DNA of 64,000 bases, from the NCBI GenBank assembly GCA_949358305.1, contig OX442314.1, positions 26,893,118-26,957,117 of the forward strand. Reading direction: 5' to 3'. This DNA is from Strigamia acuminata. Lineage: Eukaryota; Arthropoda; Chilopoda; Geophilomorpha; Linotaeniidae. The position numbers were made by a program, and so were the translations under genes. Positions 21,587 through 33,656 of the stretch are shown in pieces (positions within the stretch are counted from its first letter, which is position 1; every line of letters begins with the position of its first letter). The notes beneath the pieces are model-generated. The model had not been told where the DNA came from, ran no database searches, and saw only the letters and a list, made by a program, of their open reading frames with translations.

Positions 21587-22633
21587 GGCAACATATTATT
21601 TTACCCCCATTTTGACTAGTTTTTACCCCCAAAAGGGGGTTTATTTTTCCCCCCATCCAAACTCCCCCAAGTAAACTAAAGAGCCCCCCTAACTGTACTA
21701 TCCCCTACTATTGTATTTTTCCCCCAACCAATTAACCCCCATTTATTTGTAAACGAACCCCCAAGAATTATTTATACAACCCCCTACGTTTCAAACACTT
21801 TCCCCATTGTTACGTCTTGGCTACGGTTAGATTTTGTAGTATATAAGTCGGTCTGGAAGAATCACATAGGGTAACCATAAAACACTGTTGCACAGTTGTA
21901 GTAACAATGGCACCTACTCGACTTGTAATTAACGATTCCGATACCGAATCCGATTCCGATAGTTGTGAGTACGAGCCGCCAACCAAACGGAAGACTTTTG
22001 AGTGGACAAAAATTCGAACCTTTTCTACGGGTGAGGAAGCCAAAGAATACATCCGGAATGAGAAAATGTGGACTTACAAGCGGACAGAGTTTTCCATCCT
22101 ATTTGTGTCGCTGTTTGCAAATACGAGACGACAGACGACTTTGCGTTCCTTTTCCGTGGACATCATAAGTTGAAAGGGATGGTGAAATGTTGGTCTTTGG
22201 AAAGGCACATGGAATCTGTCAATGTCAAGAAGTTTGCTCTTACTCCAACGGTTACCTTACAGCACTACACCGACGGTTACAACTGGAAACGAACAAAACC
22301 TAGCGTGATTGTCCGTGTACAAGGTAATGTTAAGTCTTACTATGTCACCCCTGGTGGACAACCAAACTTAACAGACACCAGTGTAAAGAAAGCGTGGGCG
22401 CCCAGCTAAAGCGAAGAGGGCCTTGTGTACGCAGTGAGAAGATATTGGGATTACGTGGGGGGTACTTTAGAAATTATTGGGGGTAAAATTGGTTGGGGGG
22501 CAAACACATTACTAGGGGGAAATAAAGTTTGGGGCGGTTATTTAGTTTACACGGGGGGGTTTGGTTGGGGGAAAATTTTATTCCACTTAGCGGCCAAAAT
22601 TTAGTCAAAATGGGGGTGGTTTAAATCGGACCC
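21587..22633. mobile_element. 1047-bp DNA transposon (Mutator-like by TSD) carrying a coding fragment
   Basis: The element is inserted in the E2 LTR with a perfect 9-bp duplication aatataaac (21578-21586, 22634-22642). The intact E2 LTR gives the empty site. The ends are ggcaacat and cggaccc, and inner inverted repeats share cccccattttgacta. Runs such as acccccaaaaggggg are common inside. Two overlapping plus-strand frames (21907-22173 and 22068-22409) encode an acidic start and a basic W-K-rich segment. This could be one broken or spliced gene piece; no transposase is recognised. A 9-bp TSD fits Mutator-like elements. Confidence 0.75.
21907..22409 (+). pseudogene. coding fragment inside the nested transposon
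   Basis: Two frames overlap: 88 aa from an ATG at 21907 and 113 aa in another frame ending at 22409. The first begins with an acidic Asp/Ser stretch and a PTKRK patch, then a WTK...EEAKEYI segment. The second continues in a style that resembles the same domain (Cys, His and basic residues). The pattern is loosely like the small DNA-binding domains found with Mutator-like transposases, but I do not recognise the family. Confidence 0.35.
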
Positions 22634-23029
22634 AATATAAACATATTCAGAATCAAGCCAAGGGGGTCGCGCTGGTGAAAACCAGAGCTTATATAGTTCT
22701 AGAGAACAATCAGATTGGTGACAGCCAATCAGATGCCTGAATCGATGGATTCGTGGATCACTAGTCCGGACCTAATATTGAACTGGGTCCAGAAGAGTCC
22801 GATTGGTTCTCTTCAGAAGGTAAGTACAACAGAATATTGATTCGATAGAATCAATATCTCAAGTAAATAATACTTTGTGGAGTCGAATAAAATACTGTAT
22901 ATTTTATTCGCAACGTTTATATTAATTCTTAATATAACTCGTAACTTTATCGAGTTTAAACTGCGCGCGTTTAGATAAACAGCGCCATCTAGTGTGAACA
23001 TTGGATAATACGGTTTTATAACCGTCACA

Positions 23030-23041
23030 CATCCCCCGGTG
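23030..23041 (-). other. E2 polypurine tract
   Basis: On the minus strand caccgggggatg abuts the TG of the 3' LTR, the expected place for the plus-strand primer. The rest up to 23744 is a non-coding AT-rich 3' region. Confidence 0.7.
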
Positions 23042-23744
23042 ACAAGCATAGAGTTTCCAACTGTTTAATTGTCATTCTTAATATCTTAAGAAATGTTCAC
23101 CAAATTCTATTGAATTATCAGACTCAACTCGTACCGTTTTAATTTATTCAAAATTAATCAACTATTTCTTTTCAGAAACATCGCAAACGATTAGACTAAT
23201 CGGCTTACCCGCACAGCACATCTCCTGGTTGCCAAGCAACGAAATGAACTCGTCCGAACTTGTACTCATGTTCGACAGTGCGGATTTCGATGGAAATCTT
23301 AACTTCTTCGATCACAATAAACTTCTCCGCAGTTTATATAAGTTAGAAGAGACAAATAAATAAATTTATGCAAAACTTTATTTATCAAATCTAATCTACG
23401 AATCATTCTTTATTACGATTGTTATAAAAATGAAAACTGACTTCAACTTGAAGTCTTTAAACTTTGATCAAAGTAAAAACAAAACACACAAATCTTTATG
23501 CAATTCAAAACACATCTAATTATGAAAATAATCAAGATCAAAAATAAATTGAATTCAAACTTGAATCCAATTCTTTAAGCAAACTTATTCTCATGAATAA
23601 TAATAATTAGTTCAAAAATCTTCAAACAATTAAACAAATTATTCTTAATTCGAAAATAAACGAAATCACACATGAAAACACAACAAACAACACTTGGCAT
23701 ACTTTAAATTTAAAGTATCCACTCGAAAAAACAAATGTTAATTT

Positions 23745-25238
23745 CTACTCCTTCTTCTCGACGTCAGTCGATTTCTCAACCGGTTTCTCAACTTCAGTTG
23801 AAGTTAGAAAGTCTGAAGATTCTTCAGTCGCCTCAGTGGAGACGGCGGAAAATACTGCTTCCTCGGGTTTCTCCACTTCCTCCGGACTCGGTGGAGGGAA
23901 TGGCAAATCTTCCAAAAGATCAGCCACGAAGTCGACGATGGAAATCGGGTTCTCCTCGGCATCCTCGTACTTCGACTCGTCGGAAATCTCCGACTTAGCA
24001 ACTGGGGGAACCTCCGGTCGTTTGTTCTGCTCCGTCACGATTTTCTGGAGCCGACGGGCTCGTCCTCGAGCGACGATGTTTTGTCGCTGTTCTTGGGCGA
24101 TTGCCTTAGCTCTGTCTAGAGTGAGACATCCTCGCCCACGAGACATGGTTCTCGGGCGAGTGACCACTTCTTCCTCGACGCTCTCAGCTTCTTGCACCGT
24201 TTCGTCCGAAACTTCGGATACATTCGACGAAGGTGGATGTCGGAAGGCTTCGACCGTCAGTCCAGCATTAGCAGCGGCTCTTTCCTTTGTGAGGAACCTG
24301 GGATCGATGTAGACGGCCTCTCCTCGAGCGTTGAGAAACACGCGACAGATTGGGCAGTGAGCCCAACATCTCTTCTCGTTTGGCTTCATCCCCTTCACGA
24401 CGTGGGGCTCCACCTCCTTGCGCCAGGGCTCTGAGCGCGGTCGCACCTTCGTGCCTCGGCAGTTGGGACATCTCATGAGAGAAGAGCCAGCGGAAGCACC
24501 GCAACACCAACCACAACCAACACAAAACGGGCAGATGGTCTCTGTTGCCTGGTCGGTAACTATATTGTCGTGGGGGATTCCCTGCGCAATATCACGCGCA
24601 CACTGCTCACGACGCAGTCGGGCCGCCTCGTCTTTCTTCTTGGCTTTAAAAGCCATGCGCTGCTCGCGGGAACGAGTCGTCGAAGCCGGTATACGAAAAG
24701 CTCCTGGCGGAGGTTCCGTCCATCCAGACGATGAAGCAGACGATTCTGCTCCGGCGGGAATCCATCCTGGATTCGCAGCTACAGTTGTAACTGGAATACT
24801 GGCAGCGGAAGTATTCGCGACGATTGGCGGAACACTCGCTACGGGTGGCTGGAACACTGGCGTGTGAGGGGCCAGTGGGACACTGATGACGTTAGTCGGC
24901 GGGTGTACCAGTTGTGCGAGCGGGGCCAGTTGGGCCATTGGAGCTGGCTCAGAAATAGTCAGCTGGGCACTTATCCCGGGAAGGACTTTCGTTAGCAGCG
25001 GCGCATTCTCTTGCATATTAGGCGGAAGGCATTCCGGGTGCGAACCAATCCAGTTCAAGGCGGCTAATTGAAGCGGCGTCAGGTTGAATGTCGGCACGGG
25101 CGCAATTTGTTGCAACCTTATCAAATTTTGTTCGGCTGAACGACGCTGCTCCTTTTCCGTCGAGGTGGACGAGCTGGAGCTGGTGCTACGTTGATGCCGA
25201 CGGTGACTGCGTTTAGAATGATGCTTATTTGAACCCAT
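23745..25238 (-). CDS. E2 ORF3, zinc-finger protein in the env position
   Basis: The protein is 497 aa, counting from the ATG at 25236-25238, one base after an excellent 3' splice site. The N-terminus is basic and serine-rich, then Pro/Ala-rich (about 40-180). A finger region follows, with Cys at 236, 239 and 242 and again at 257 and 260 (CPFCVGCG and CPNCRGTK), then a third CPIC knuckle near 295-298. Next come an acidic segment, an RGRG/RARR basic patch and an acidic tail. The paired knuckles resemble those of E1 ORF3 and DnaJ. No signal peptide or membrane segment was seen. The ORF is undamaged while the gag-pol of the same copy is broken. Confidence 0.75.
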   Translation of the reverse strand: MGSNKHHSKRSHRRHQRSTSSSSSTSTEKEQRRSAEQNLIRLQQIAPVPTFNLTPLQLAALNWIGSHPECLPPNMQENAPLLTKVLPGISAQLTISEPAPMAQLAPLAQLVHPPTNVISVPLAPHTPVFQPPVASVPPIVANTSAASIPVTTVAANPGWIPAGAESSASSSGWTEPPPGAFRIPASTTRSREQRMAFKAKKKDEAARLRREQCARDIAQGIPHDNIVTDQATETICPFCVGCGWCCGASAGSSLMRCPNCRGTKVRPRSEPWRKEVEPHVVKGMKPNEKRCWAHCPICRVFLNARGEAVYIDPRFLTKERAAANAGLTVEAFRHPPSSNVSEVSDETVQEAESVEEEVVTRPRTMSRGRGCLTLDRAKAIAQEQRQNIVARGRARRLQKIVTEQNKRPEVPPVAKSEISDESKYEDAEENPISIVDFVADLLEDLPFPPPSPEEVEKPEEAVFSAVSTEATEESSDFLTSTEVEKPVEKSTDVEKKE

Positions 25239-25239
25239 T

Positions 25240-25253
25240 CTAAACAAATAAAT
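25240..25253 (-). promoter_or_regulatory. 3' splice site before E2 ORF3
   Basis: On the minus strand tttatttgtttag precedes the ATG by one base. A GTAAGT donor lies further up the spacer (plus-strand acttac near 25850), and another in the 5' LTR at 33801-33806. The spacer 25254-26301 has no ORF. Confidence 0.65.
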
Positions 25254-26301
25254 TATTTATTAAAATAATTTCGCTTCAAAAAAAAACTTCAATTCTTTGA
25301 ATTCAAAAAATTGCAAAACTACGTTCGTAACAACTTCGTGTAAATTGAGTTATTTATAACTTGTATCACATGGCACTTAATGACTCATGTCCCCTTGTGT
25401 TTATGACAAGAGAATAGACTCGCCTGAAGGATTGTTCAAAATTGCAACTTGTTGAGTTTTCTCTCGAAAATTCTTTTAGACTAACTTTTTCATGAAAAGT
25501 CTAGTTCTGAATAATTAATTATTCTATTCTACGTATGGGTGAAAATAAAATAACGAATAAACTTCGGTTGGGAATTTATTACAATTAAAATATTACCCAA
25601 GCCTCGACCGCGACTTAATTTTAAATTAATGCTACCACGCGAAAGTTCAATAACGTATTATCTGAATTTAAGCTTCTTCATTATTTAATAGAACAATTAA
25701 TTCTCCTGCTAAATTAGCTAAGTCACGTTTATAACTACACGTGAATTTTACCCAGTTTTAATCAAAACTTAATCGGGACGCCGTATACGAGTGTTACGAA
25801 CAATTTTTACATTCTTTGAAAAAGAATTCAAGATTTACTTACGTAACTATCGATTTAGGAACTCCTAATTTTCCGCAAACTCTCACTTAATGGATAAGTT
25901 CGTTCGTTTTAATCTTTCTCGACGTGCGAAGAAAAGGTAGAGACGAGTAGACTGGTGTCCTCGTGTTGAAGTGTGTGTGTGCAATGAACCCTGGGATTTT
26001 TATCCCCTTTTTAATCGGGTTCGAGGTTTAATCGCACTTCGATAATCACGTGTCTTCGTGAGAAGACGAGATCACTTGTTTCAAGTAAATCTTCGTATTT
26101 TTTAGTAATAAAAAATACCTGCATATCTCAAATAAAATGAATCAATGAGATAATCTATCGAAACTAATTAATTTCAATACAAGTTTATATTTTAATATAA
26201 ATCTGACAAAAATGCGTGTTTATTATGTCCCCCGGTGTTGAGATTATAAATCACTACACGAATTTAGACATGTAAAATAAGATAAACCTTGAGATTTTAT
26301 C

Positions 26302-27927
26302 TCATTGTTGGTAAGGCTTCCTGAATACTGCCGTAATATTTCGCACAAAATTTTCATCTGAATATTTCGGATTTGGAACTCGCTCTCTTCGAGGACGCGT
26401 GCTAGTTTGTTCAACTAGTTTCTGGGGTTTACGTGGTTTGCGAGGAGGTTTCTTTAGAGGTTCTCCTCGTTCCACTGCTGCTTTCTTCTCTACAGCAATT
26501 AATCGCTGTCGATGTCTATGTTTAGACTTTTCTTGTACAGATCCTTTAGTCTGTACTTGAGGCGAGTCGGATAATTCCATCGGAACTTCCGTAGGAGTTT
26601 CAGGAATTATTTCCTCTTGATCGGGAGGTGACGGAAGATCATTACTTTCGTCCATCCATTTAGGATTTTCCTGATCAGTATTTGAAGCAGTTTTCTGCCC
26701 TATTTTCCGAGTTTCAATCGGATATAACGGCGTGTAAGGATATAAAGCCTTAATATTCACTGATTTTTCTATTAAACCATCAGCAAGTTTGCGTAATTTA
26801 TACGCGCTACCTGGAAGAATTTCGACAATCTCCCAAGGACCATCCCGCTTCTCAGCAAGACCTGCGGAGATCTTTTTATCTGCGCACGAGAGAATGTGAG
26901 TTTGTTTCCAAACTAAATCTCCCATTTTGAATTCAACAATTGTGAATTTTTGTTCATGAATCTTACGATGTCTCTCGTAATTCAATTGAATTCTTCTGTG
27001 CATCTCTTGATGCGCTCTACGTAATATGTCAAGTAATTCTTGAACATATTTCTCAGGGTTATGCTTGTCAAATGGATTGGCATGCCTGAGAATTCTCGGA
27101 TCGAAAGGTAAGGTAACAATTCTCCCCGTATTCAGCAACATCGGTGTCGCATTCGTTGCAGCCGATTTATTATTACGAATTACAAATGCAAATTCGTCTA
27201 AATATCGCGGCCATTGGGTGTGCACATCAGTGTAAATTGCCAATAAAATCTTAATGTCCCTGTTGGCTCGCTCTGTCGGGTTAGCCTGAGCATGATAAGT
27301 GCTCGTATGAGCCGGTCGGATATGATAAGTTTCGCAATATTCATTATAAATATCTGAAACGAATTGTTTCCCATTATCACTAACAATCTTCTTTGGGTGA
27401 CCCCAACGATTTGCAACAGATCTTAATTCTTGAACGCAATTAGCGCTCGTGGCTTTGGTTAAAGCTTTAATCTCTACAAATTTAGTACAATTGTCAATTA
27501 TGACGAAGACGTACTGATTTTGGGATCTCCCAGCTGGTTTTGGCCCCATTAAGTCCATATTAATATGTTCCCAAGGGTTGGTCATGTTATGAGGTACATA
27601 AGGACCTGCACGCTTTTTCTGCTGATCCGGTTTGTATTGACTACAATGTGGGCAGCTTTTAACGCAATTTCTTACGCTTCGGCTCATTCCGGGCCAATAA
27701 TATATCAATCGAATTTTCTCGAGAGTTTTACTCATGCCTGCGTGGCCGCTCAAAGGGTGACCATGACAGGCGAAAAGCACTCGCTTTATGAGTGACCTGG
27801 GAACAACTGCTTTGAAGCCATTACCAGAGTCATTGAGCTCTTCTTCAAACGAAGGGTTAAAGAAAATGATCATTTGATCGCCGTCATCTTCCTTTTTGTC
27901 CAAACAATAGTTTCTAACTTGGTTTTT
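26302..27927 (-). pseudogene. pol: E2 integrase part of pol
   Basis: This piece reads in the same frame as the RT/RNase H piece but is cut from it by TGA (27997-27999) and TAG (27928-27930). It holds the HHCC finger (HGHPLSGH...CPHC), a DDE core (NMDLMGP, VSDNGK, NPTERAN) and a C-terminal GPWEIVEILPGSAYKLRK-type tail followed by a basic, Pro-rich end. The domain itself is open for more than 530 codons. The two stops are each one C-to-T or G-to-A change from sense codons. Confidence 0.85.
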
Positions 27928-27996
27928 CTATTCTTTTATTTCCGATTTCGGAATTCCAACAATTCTGTCGAATAAAAGATACTCTTGAATGCGTTT

Positions 27997-29282
27997 TCAT
28001 TCAGTGTCGACTAACTGCGCGTCAATTATTTCCCTTCTTGTAGGTGGGACTTCTTTTATCACATCTGTGAGAGCACTATACAAAGTTTCTTGTATCTCCT
28101 CCCCCTCCCTTTCTTCAGAATATTCTTTAGAATTTTCTGAAAAATGGACACAAACATTTGCTAAATATTCTGACTTTCCTGGAGCACGATTCAAAGAAAT
28201 CGAAGGATTGCCGTCCCATTCTGGCCAGTACTGATTTATTTCGATTGGTTCCACATGATCACGAAGAGGAATGTCTTCCTCTCCTAATGGAGCTCTCGAG
28301 AGTGCGTCTGCAACTTGGTTACAAGCACCCTTTCGAAATACAATCTTAAAGGCACCACATTGGATTCTTAAGGCCCATCGGCCAAATTTTCCCGATGGTT
28401 CAGGCGTTCGCATAAGCCATTTTAATGCTTCAGCATCTGACTCGAGTGTAAAAGTACCATATTCTAAATACGGTTTAAAACGATCAATAGCCCACACGAC
28501 TGCTAGGCATTCGAGTTCTGGCGTTGTGTAACGCTTCTCCGCTCCTCTCAATACTCTGCTTGCATAGGCTACAGGTCTGGCTGCCGTGCCAGTTTTCTTT
28601 TTGTCTTTATCCAAAAGATCAACATCTTGGCAGATGACAGCTCCTAAGCCTTCGTGAGATGCGTCAGTCATGACTACGAAAGGTTTGGACATGTCCGGTT
28701 TATGCAGACAATTGTCATTACAAAGTAGTGCTTTAATTTTATTAAAAGCTTCAGTTTGAGTATCTCCCCATTCAAATGGAGTTTTCTCATTCATCATACA
28801 TGTGTATGGTGCAGCAATGGCTCCGTGATTAGGAACGAACTTCCTGAAGAAGTTTGTCATTCCATGAAACTGTTGAATGTCTTTAGCACATGTCGGAGTC
28901 GGAAATTTCATAATTGCAGAAATTTTATCGGGATCTCCATATAAACCGTCAGGTTTAATCCAATGTCCTAAGAACTTAAATTCTGTTCTTCCAAAACGAG
29001 ACTTCGCTTTGTTAATCGTCATATTAGCTTGGTTAAGCTTTTCCAACACGTCTCTAACATGAATGAGATGTTCATCCCAAGTATTTGAATAGACAATTAC
29101 GTCGTCTAAATAAACTAACGCGTAGTTTTGCAATGCTGAGCCTAAAACGCCTTCCATCAATCGTTGGAAAGTGCAAGGAGCATTACAAAGTCCAAATGGC
29201 ATTCGCACAAATTGGTAAGGGCCATTCGGTGTGTAAAATGCCGTTTTTGGACGATCTTCTTTACACATCTCGACTTGATACC
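27997..29282 (-). pseudogene. pol: E2 RT (palm onward) and RNase H part of pol
   Basis: The piece contains RMPFGLCNAP, the catalytic LVYLDDV, and RNase H with VMTDAS, then the RNase H end (ADALSRAP). It is joined to the upstream piece only through a one-base shift near 29277-29288, inside the conserved LVKGY..VEM region of RT, where a base appears to be missing. It ends at TGA 27997-27999. Confidence 0.85.
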
Positions 29283-30478
29283 TTTGACAAGGTCAATGGA
29301 TGTGAAATATCTACCTGGTCCAGTATTATGCAATAGCAGGTCTATACTAGGCATCTGAATCACATCGAGTTCGGTGATTGCATTCAACCACCTGTAGTCG
29401 ATACACATTCTGTACGTACCATCAGGTTTCGCAACAATTACAGGATGGCTAATGAATGGCCCAGTGGCCTTTTCAATTAATCCATCTTGTTCTAGTTCAG
29501 CAACTAATTTGGACATAATGGCTCTCTTGGCCGGATTGTACATACGGTACTGCATTCTGGGCAATGAATGCCCTTCTTTGAATTTAATACGATGTTGAGT
29601 AACATTCGTACATCCAACTTGGTCACGAAATACATTAGATACTGCATTGACCACTTCTCGAAGCGCTAGGCGCTGTTCAGGAGTGCAATCACTACCTTCA
29701 ACTAACTTCTCATCCCATTCTAAAACGGGTGCATCAGATAATTCAGTTGAATCAGCGACTGACGCAAGTTCTTCTAAATACTCGAAAGTAATTCGATTTA
29801 GAGGTGCCATTGCAAAATTATCTTCTTCCGACACATAAGGGGCGGACCAAGTAGGTTTATCAGCACAAGAGAACTCTTGGAGATGTGGATGTGTACTAAT
29901 CTTTTGTCGACGCATGAAATTGTGTCCAAGTATTAATCCACAGACTCGTTTTGCTAAAACTATGAAATTCATCGGCGTGAATTCATCAGCCCACTGTACG
30001 CACAAAGTTATTTGTCCGACTGGTTTGTGTGCTACGCCTACAGCATTAACCAACATGTTTCTGGATGCTTCTTGCAAAAATTCAGGCAGAGCTTGAGTTT
30101 CTGACAAAAGCTGTTCCCCAATATAACATTGAGAAGCTCCTGTGTCCATGAGCGCATTGTAGGTGAGCCCACCAATTGTGACTTTCATTCGAGGATCGTC
30201 TTTATTATTACCCAAAGTAATATTGTGCAAATTATTGCCTCCTATGACTCGGTTGAGTCGTCAAAGTCTACAAAATTTCTTCGTGTAACATTTATGTGGA
30301 AACAACGTCAAAGTCTTGAATTGCTTCGTCATCTTTTGTAGATTTTCATCTACCCCTCCGCTATGACTAGTGGCTTCTTCAAAAAACGTAGTTTCCACGT
30401 CCATAAACAACGAATCCGACATAGCATCAGCTATTTCTGGGGGCTGAATGAATCCTTCATCCCCCGGATCTAGTTTTT
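29283..30478 (-). pseudogene. pol: E2 protease and first part of RT
   Basis: The -1 frame enters from the heptamer at 30473-30479 and stays open to a TGA at 30261-30263. It then continues with an aspartic protease (MDTGASQCY) and the first RT motifs (DGTYRMCIDYRWLN, SIDLVKG) to the frameshift near 29283. CGA-to-TGA would explain the stop as a CpG transition. Confidence 0.8.
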
Positions 30479-31262
30479 TGCACTAGAATCAGTTGAATCG
30501 TTAGATTCGGGTTTAGCCAATTGTTTGACTATCTCAGCTAATTGATTAGTGAGTGTCGACTGCAATTTATTCTCAAAATTGTTAAATTTGGAATCAAGTT
30601 TCGCATCCAGTGTTGCATCCAACACTGGACACATCTGTTCACTCGAATCCAAAGTAAGGGACTTGGCGTTATTCTTAGGTTGCGAACGAGTGTCCGGTTT
30701 CCTAGGTGGGAAAACGACTGGATCGATTACTCTTACTCCATTGGCTGTACGGCTGTACAGCCCTTTTTTCTTCGTAATGGCATTATAAATGTCCAAAAAA
30801 GGAAGTTCGTCTAAACCTTGCGTGTGCAAGAGAAGATCGTTGGCGGGAGTAATACTTCCCAAAAATATACTCGCAGCTCCCTGAGAGTTAAGGTTATCTT
30901 GTAATAACCATAGTTGGTAAAACTTATGTGTATAATCATACAAATTCTCAGTGTCGAGTTGTCTCAACTTAGTTAATTGGGTTGTTCGTTCCAAACATGT
31001 GGCAACAAACCTCCCTCTGAACGCTTTTTCAAAAGTGTCCCAATCATTAAAGTCATCTCGTCTCTCTTGAAACCAACTATATGCGATGTCGGTTAAGTAA
31101 CCAGCCACGCCTTTTACTAACATTTCATCGAGTGAAATATTTCGCAGAAACGCAACGTTTCGAATTATACTGAGAAATCGCTCGCTTTCTTCAGTTTTAC
31201 CCGAAAATACAGGTATGTCTGGGGGTTTCAAACTTATAGCTTGGGGTGTTGCAGATGTGGAA
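30470..31262 (-). pseudogene. gag: E2 Gag, capsid part
   Basis: The segment holds the capsid-like pattern (AYSWFQER...WDTFEKAFRGRF) seen in retrotransposon Gag and ends at the TAG beside the slippery heptamer. It is out of frame with the N-terminal part by one base; the switch falls in a run of seven A (plus-strand T, 31263-31269). No CCHC knuckle is present. Confidence 0.75.
30473..30479 (-). promoter_or_regulatory. E2 -1 frameshift heptamer AAAAAAC
   Basis: In the gag frame the minus strand reads gcA AAA AAC TAG, an exact slippery heptamer directly abutting the gag stop. The pol domains lie in the -1 frame. Confidence 0.75.
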
Positions 31263-32540
31263 TTTTTTTCCTAATTGTGCTAATTTATGCATGTTCAATG
31301 CAATAGTAGCTAAGTCGTTCGCGGACATCCCAAAACTACTAGTTGGTCGCGAATTATCATTCGTTGATCCATTATTAGAATGACTCGAATTATTTTGACT
31401 AGAGCCGTTAAAATTGTTGGGGTTGAAATTATTCGACCCTCCTTGATTTTGTCTACCTTGATGGCCAAAATTCGAATGATTATTCGGTCCACCCTGGTTG
31501 CCAAAGTTTGAATGATTATTCGATCCACTGGGATTTTGTCTTCTTTGGTTACCAAAGTTGGAATGATTATTCGCTCCACCTTGATTTCCAAAGTTTGAAT
31601 GATTATTCGAATTTCCCTGATAACCTTGGTTCGAAAAATTATTCGACTGGTTCTGATTGCCAGGTTGTGAATAGTTATTCCACTGGCCTTGATTACCGGA
31701 ACTTGAACAGTTATTCGGATTATTTAAGTTATTTAAGTTCGGCTGAACTGGATAACTTCCTTGTATTAAGGGCAATTGGTTTGGAATATTATTATTTCCA
31801 GAAAAAGGATTCAAACGATTGTTTGGATCAACTACCCCTCTTAATTGAGAACTTAAATCGTTATTTAAACCATGAATGGGTTCTGCAACAAGATTCGGAC
31901 AACTGTTGGCTCCATTCGGAAAACCAGGATTTGGGTTTCTATTATTATTAAGACCCATAAATCTTCTTCTATGAGAAGCAACAAGTTGATTATTCAATCG
32001 CCGATAAAACGCTTGTTCAAAACTGCCGGGTGTAGGATTCTGTTGATCCCAACGAGATTTCCGGTTGGTCGTCGGAGGTCCTGTCGTTTTCTGTCGATAC
32101 CGAGTGATCGGAGTCGACAGATTCAAACCAGGATCTGTCGGTCCCTGATTACGTGGAGTCTGTGATCTAGAACTAGAATGCTCCGACGGGTCTCGATGTG
32201 TGTTAACAAAATCCAAAACTTCGGCCATTGTCCCAAATTGAATTGGATTCAAACAATAATCCCGACAAATGAAAAGTTCAGCTGGACCTAAATGTGATCC
32301 ATCTAATGGACGATTCATTTCCTCCACGGGGGCAGGATCAGTTAATTCCACAATAGGATCGATAATGGCGACTGGGTCAGTCGGTTCAATTGAAACATTA
32401 TTATCGTCCACGTGGTTTTCCACGACATTCACACTTTCCGTTTCATCTGGAACGGATACAAGTCCAGCTAAATTAATTCCACCGGTCAAACACGTTCTTT
32501 CCTTACCACGGGTATTCATCGAATGCTGGTTACTAGTCAT
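31263..32540 (-). pseudogene. gag: E2 Gag, N-terminal Asn-rich part
   Basis: It starts at the ATG at 32538-32540; an earlier in-frame extension lacks ATG. The first ~150 residues are acidic and Ser/Thr-rich. They are followed by an Asn/Gly/Gln-rich domain with repeated NNHSNFGNQ-type units over about 31330-31730. Such low-complexity sequence resembles prion-like domains. The frame leaves the capsid part at the A7 run. Confidence 0.75.
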
Positions 32541-33636
32541 CTTTAATCGAAAATCTAAAAATTCACAAATCAACGAAGAAGTCACAAGCGATCTGGAGGG
32601 TTGCAAACGAAGCAATGGTTTCACTGGGTCGTTTTGGGTTTCAAATACCTCTGCAAACCTCTCCGATTGGTCGAACTTCAAACGTTAGTCTCACGAGATT
32701 TTAATCTTGTCTGTGATTGATGGATTTCACCATTTTTCGCGGACCCATGATCTTGTCAGATTTCAAAATTATGACGTAGTCACAAAATAAAAATGGACGA
32801 TCATCCAAATTCACCGCAAAAAGTATTACTTATTTCCATAATAAAATCTTATTTATTAATAATTTGAATTTCGCTGAAATTTCGTATGATAAGAGCACGT
32901 GAAACCTTTTAGACTACTACGGCTTTGCTGTAAAGCATTAGTTGCTAGGCAACACAACAAACGAGAATTTCTTCGCCAACATTTGAATGAATTTTTCACT
33001 CGTAGAATTTTGATTTCAATGTCTCGAAATCTTGATTTTGACCGAACATTTTAATGTAGAATCAAGTATGTAAATAGAATAAACTCTTTGAAATAAAAAT
33101 ATAACTTTTAATTCCTTCGAAAATGTCAATTTCCTTGTATTTTATTCACGCGAATAAAGTTAGGTTTAACTTGAAATCTCAAGTAATTATATAGTTATTA
33201 AAAAAATTAACAAACTACAAATACCTGCCGGAATTCTTTTTAGAATTCCTGATAAAACTTTGAACTTCTCGTATTAGGCCCAACCACGTGGTTTCTCGAA
33301 TCGACGACGGCGAATCGACGTTTCACGGGCGGACTTAACAACGACAAGTTCGGGCAAGATTTTCCAATTCTCGTGGTCTGATCATTAGGCCTGACCACGC
33401 GGTAGAAATTATTATTTTTGTTAAAACATACAATTTCTTCGGCGGAAAATCGGAATAAAAGTGAATTACACTGTTTATCTTGTGAAACACTTGAAACAGA
33501 ATGAAATATATTAGACACGAATATAAATTTCATTCGAAACTTATTTTTACACACAAAAATCACCGTAAAAGTTACACTATTCGAATTCACAATAGACACA
33601 AAACTTCAAATATTTTATTTAAAATTTGGACAGCCT

Positions 33637-33654
33637 ATCTCGGTAGAACCTCCA
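33637..33654 (-). other. E2 primer-binding site, tRNA-Gln
   Basis: The minus strand reads TGGAGGTTCTACCGAGAT, two bases after the LTR. It matches the complement of the 3' end of eukaryotic tRNA-Gln with one mismatch (T for C at position 10). Confidence 0.8.
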
Positions 33655-33656
33655 CT

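Larger units (their letters stand above)
20400..23029 (-). repeat. E2 3' LTR (left copy, interrupted)
   Basis: It begins tgtgacg and ends ccgtcaca on the plus strand. Removing the nested 1047-bp element and one 9-bp duplication leaves 1574 bp, equal to the right LTR. Confidence 0.92.
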
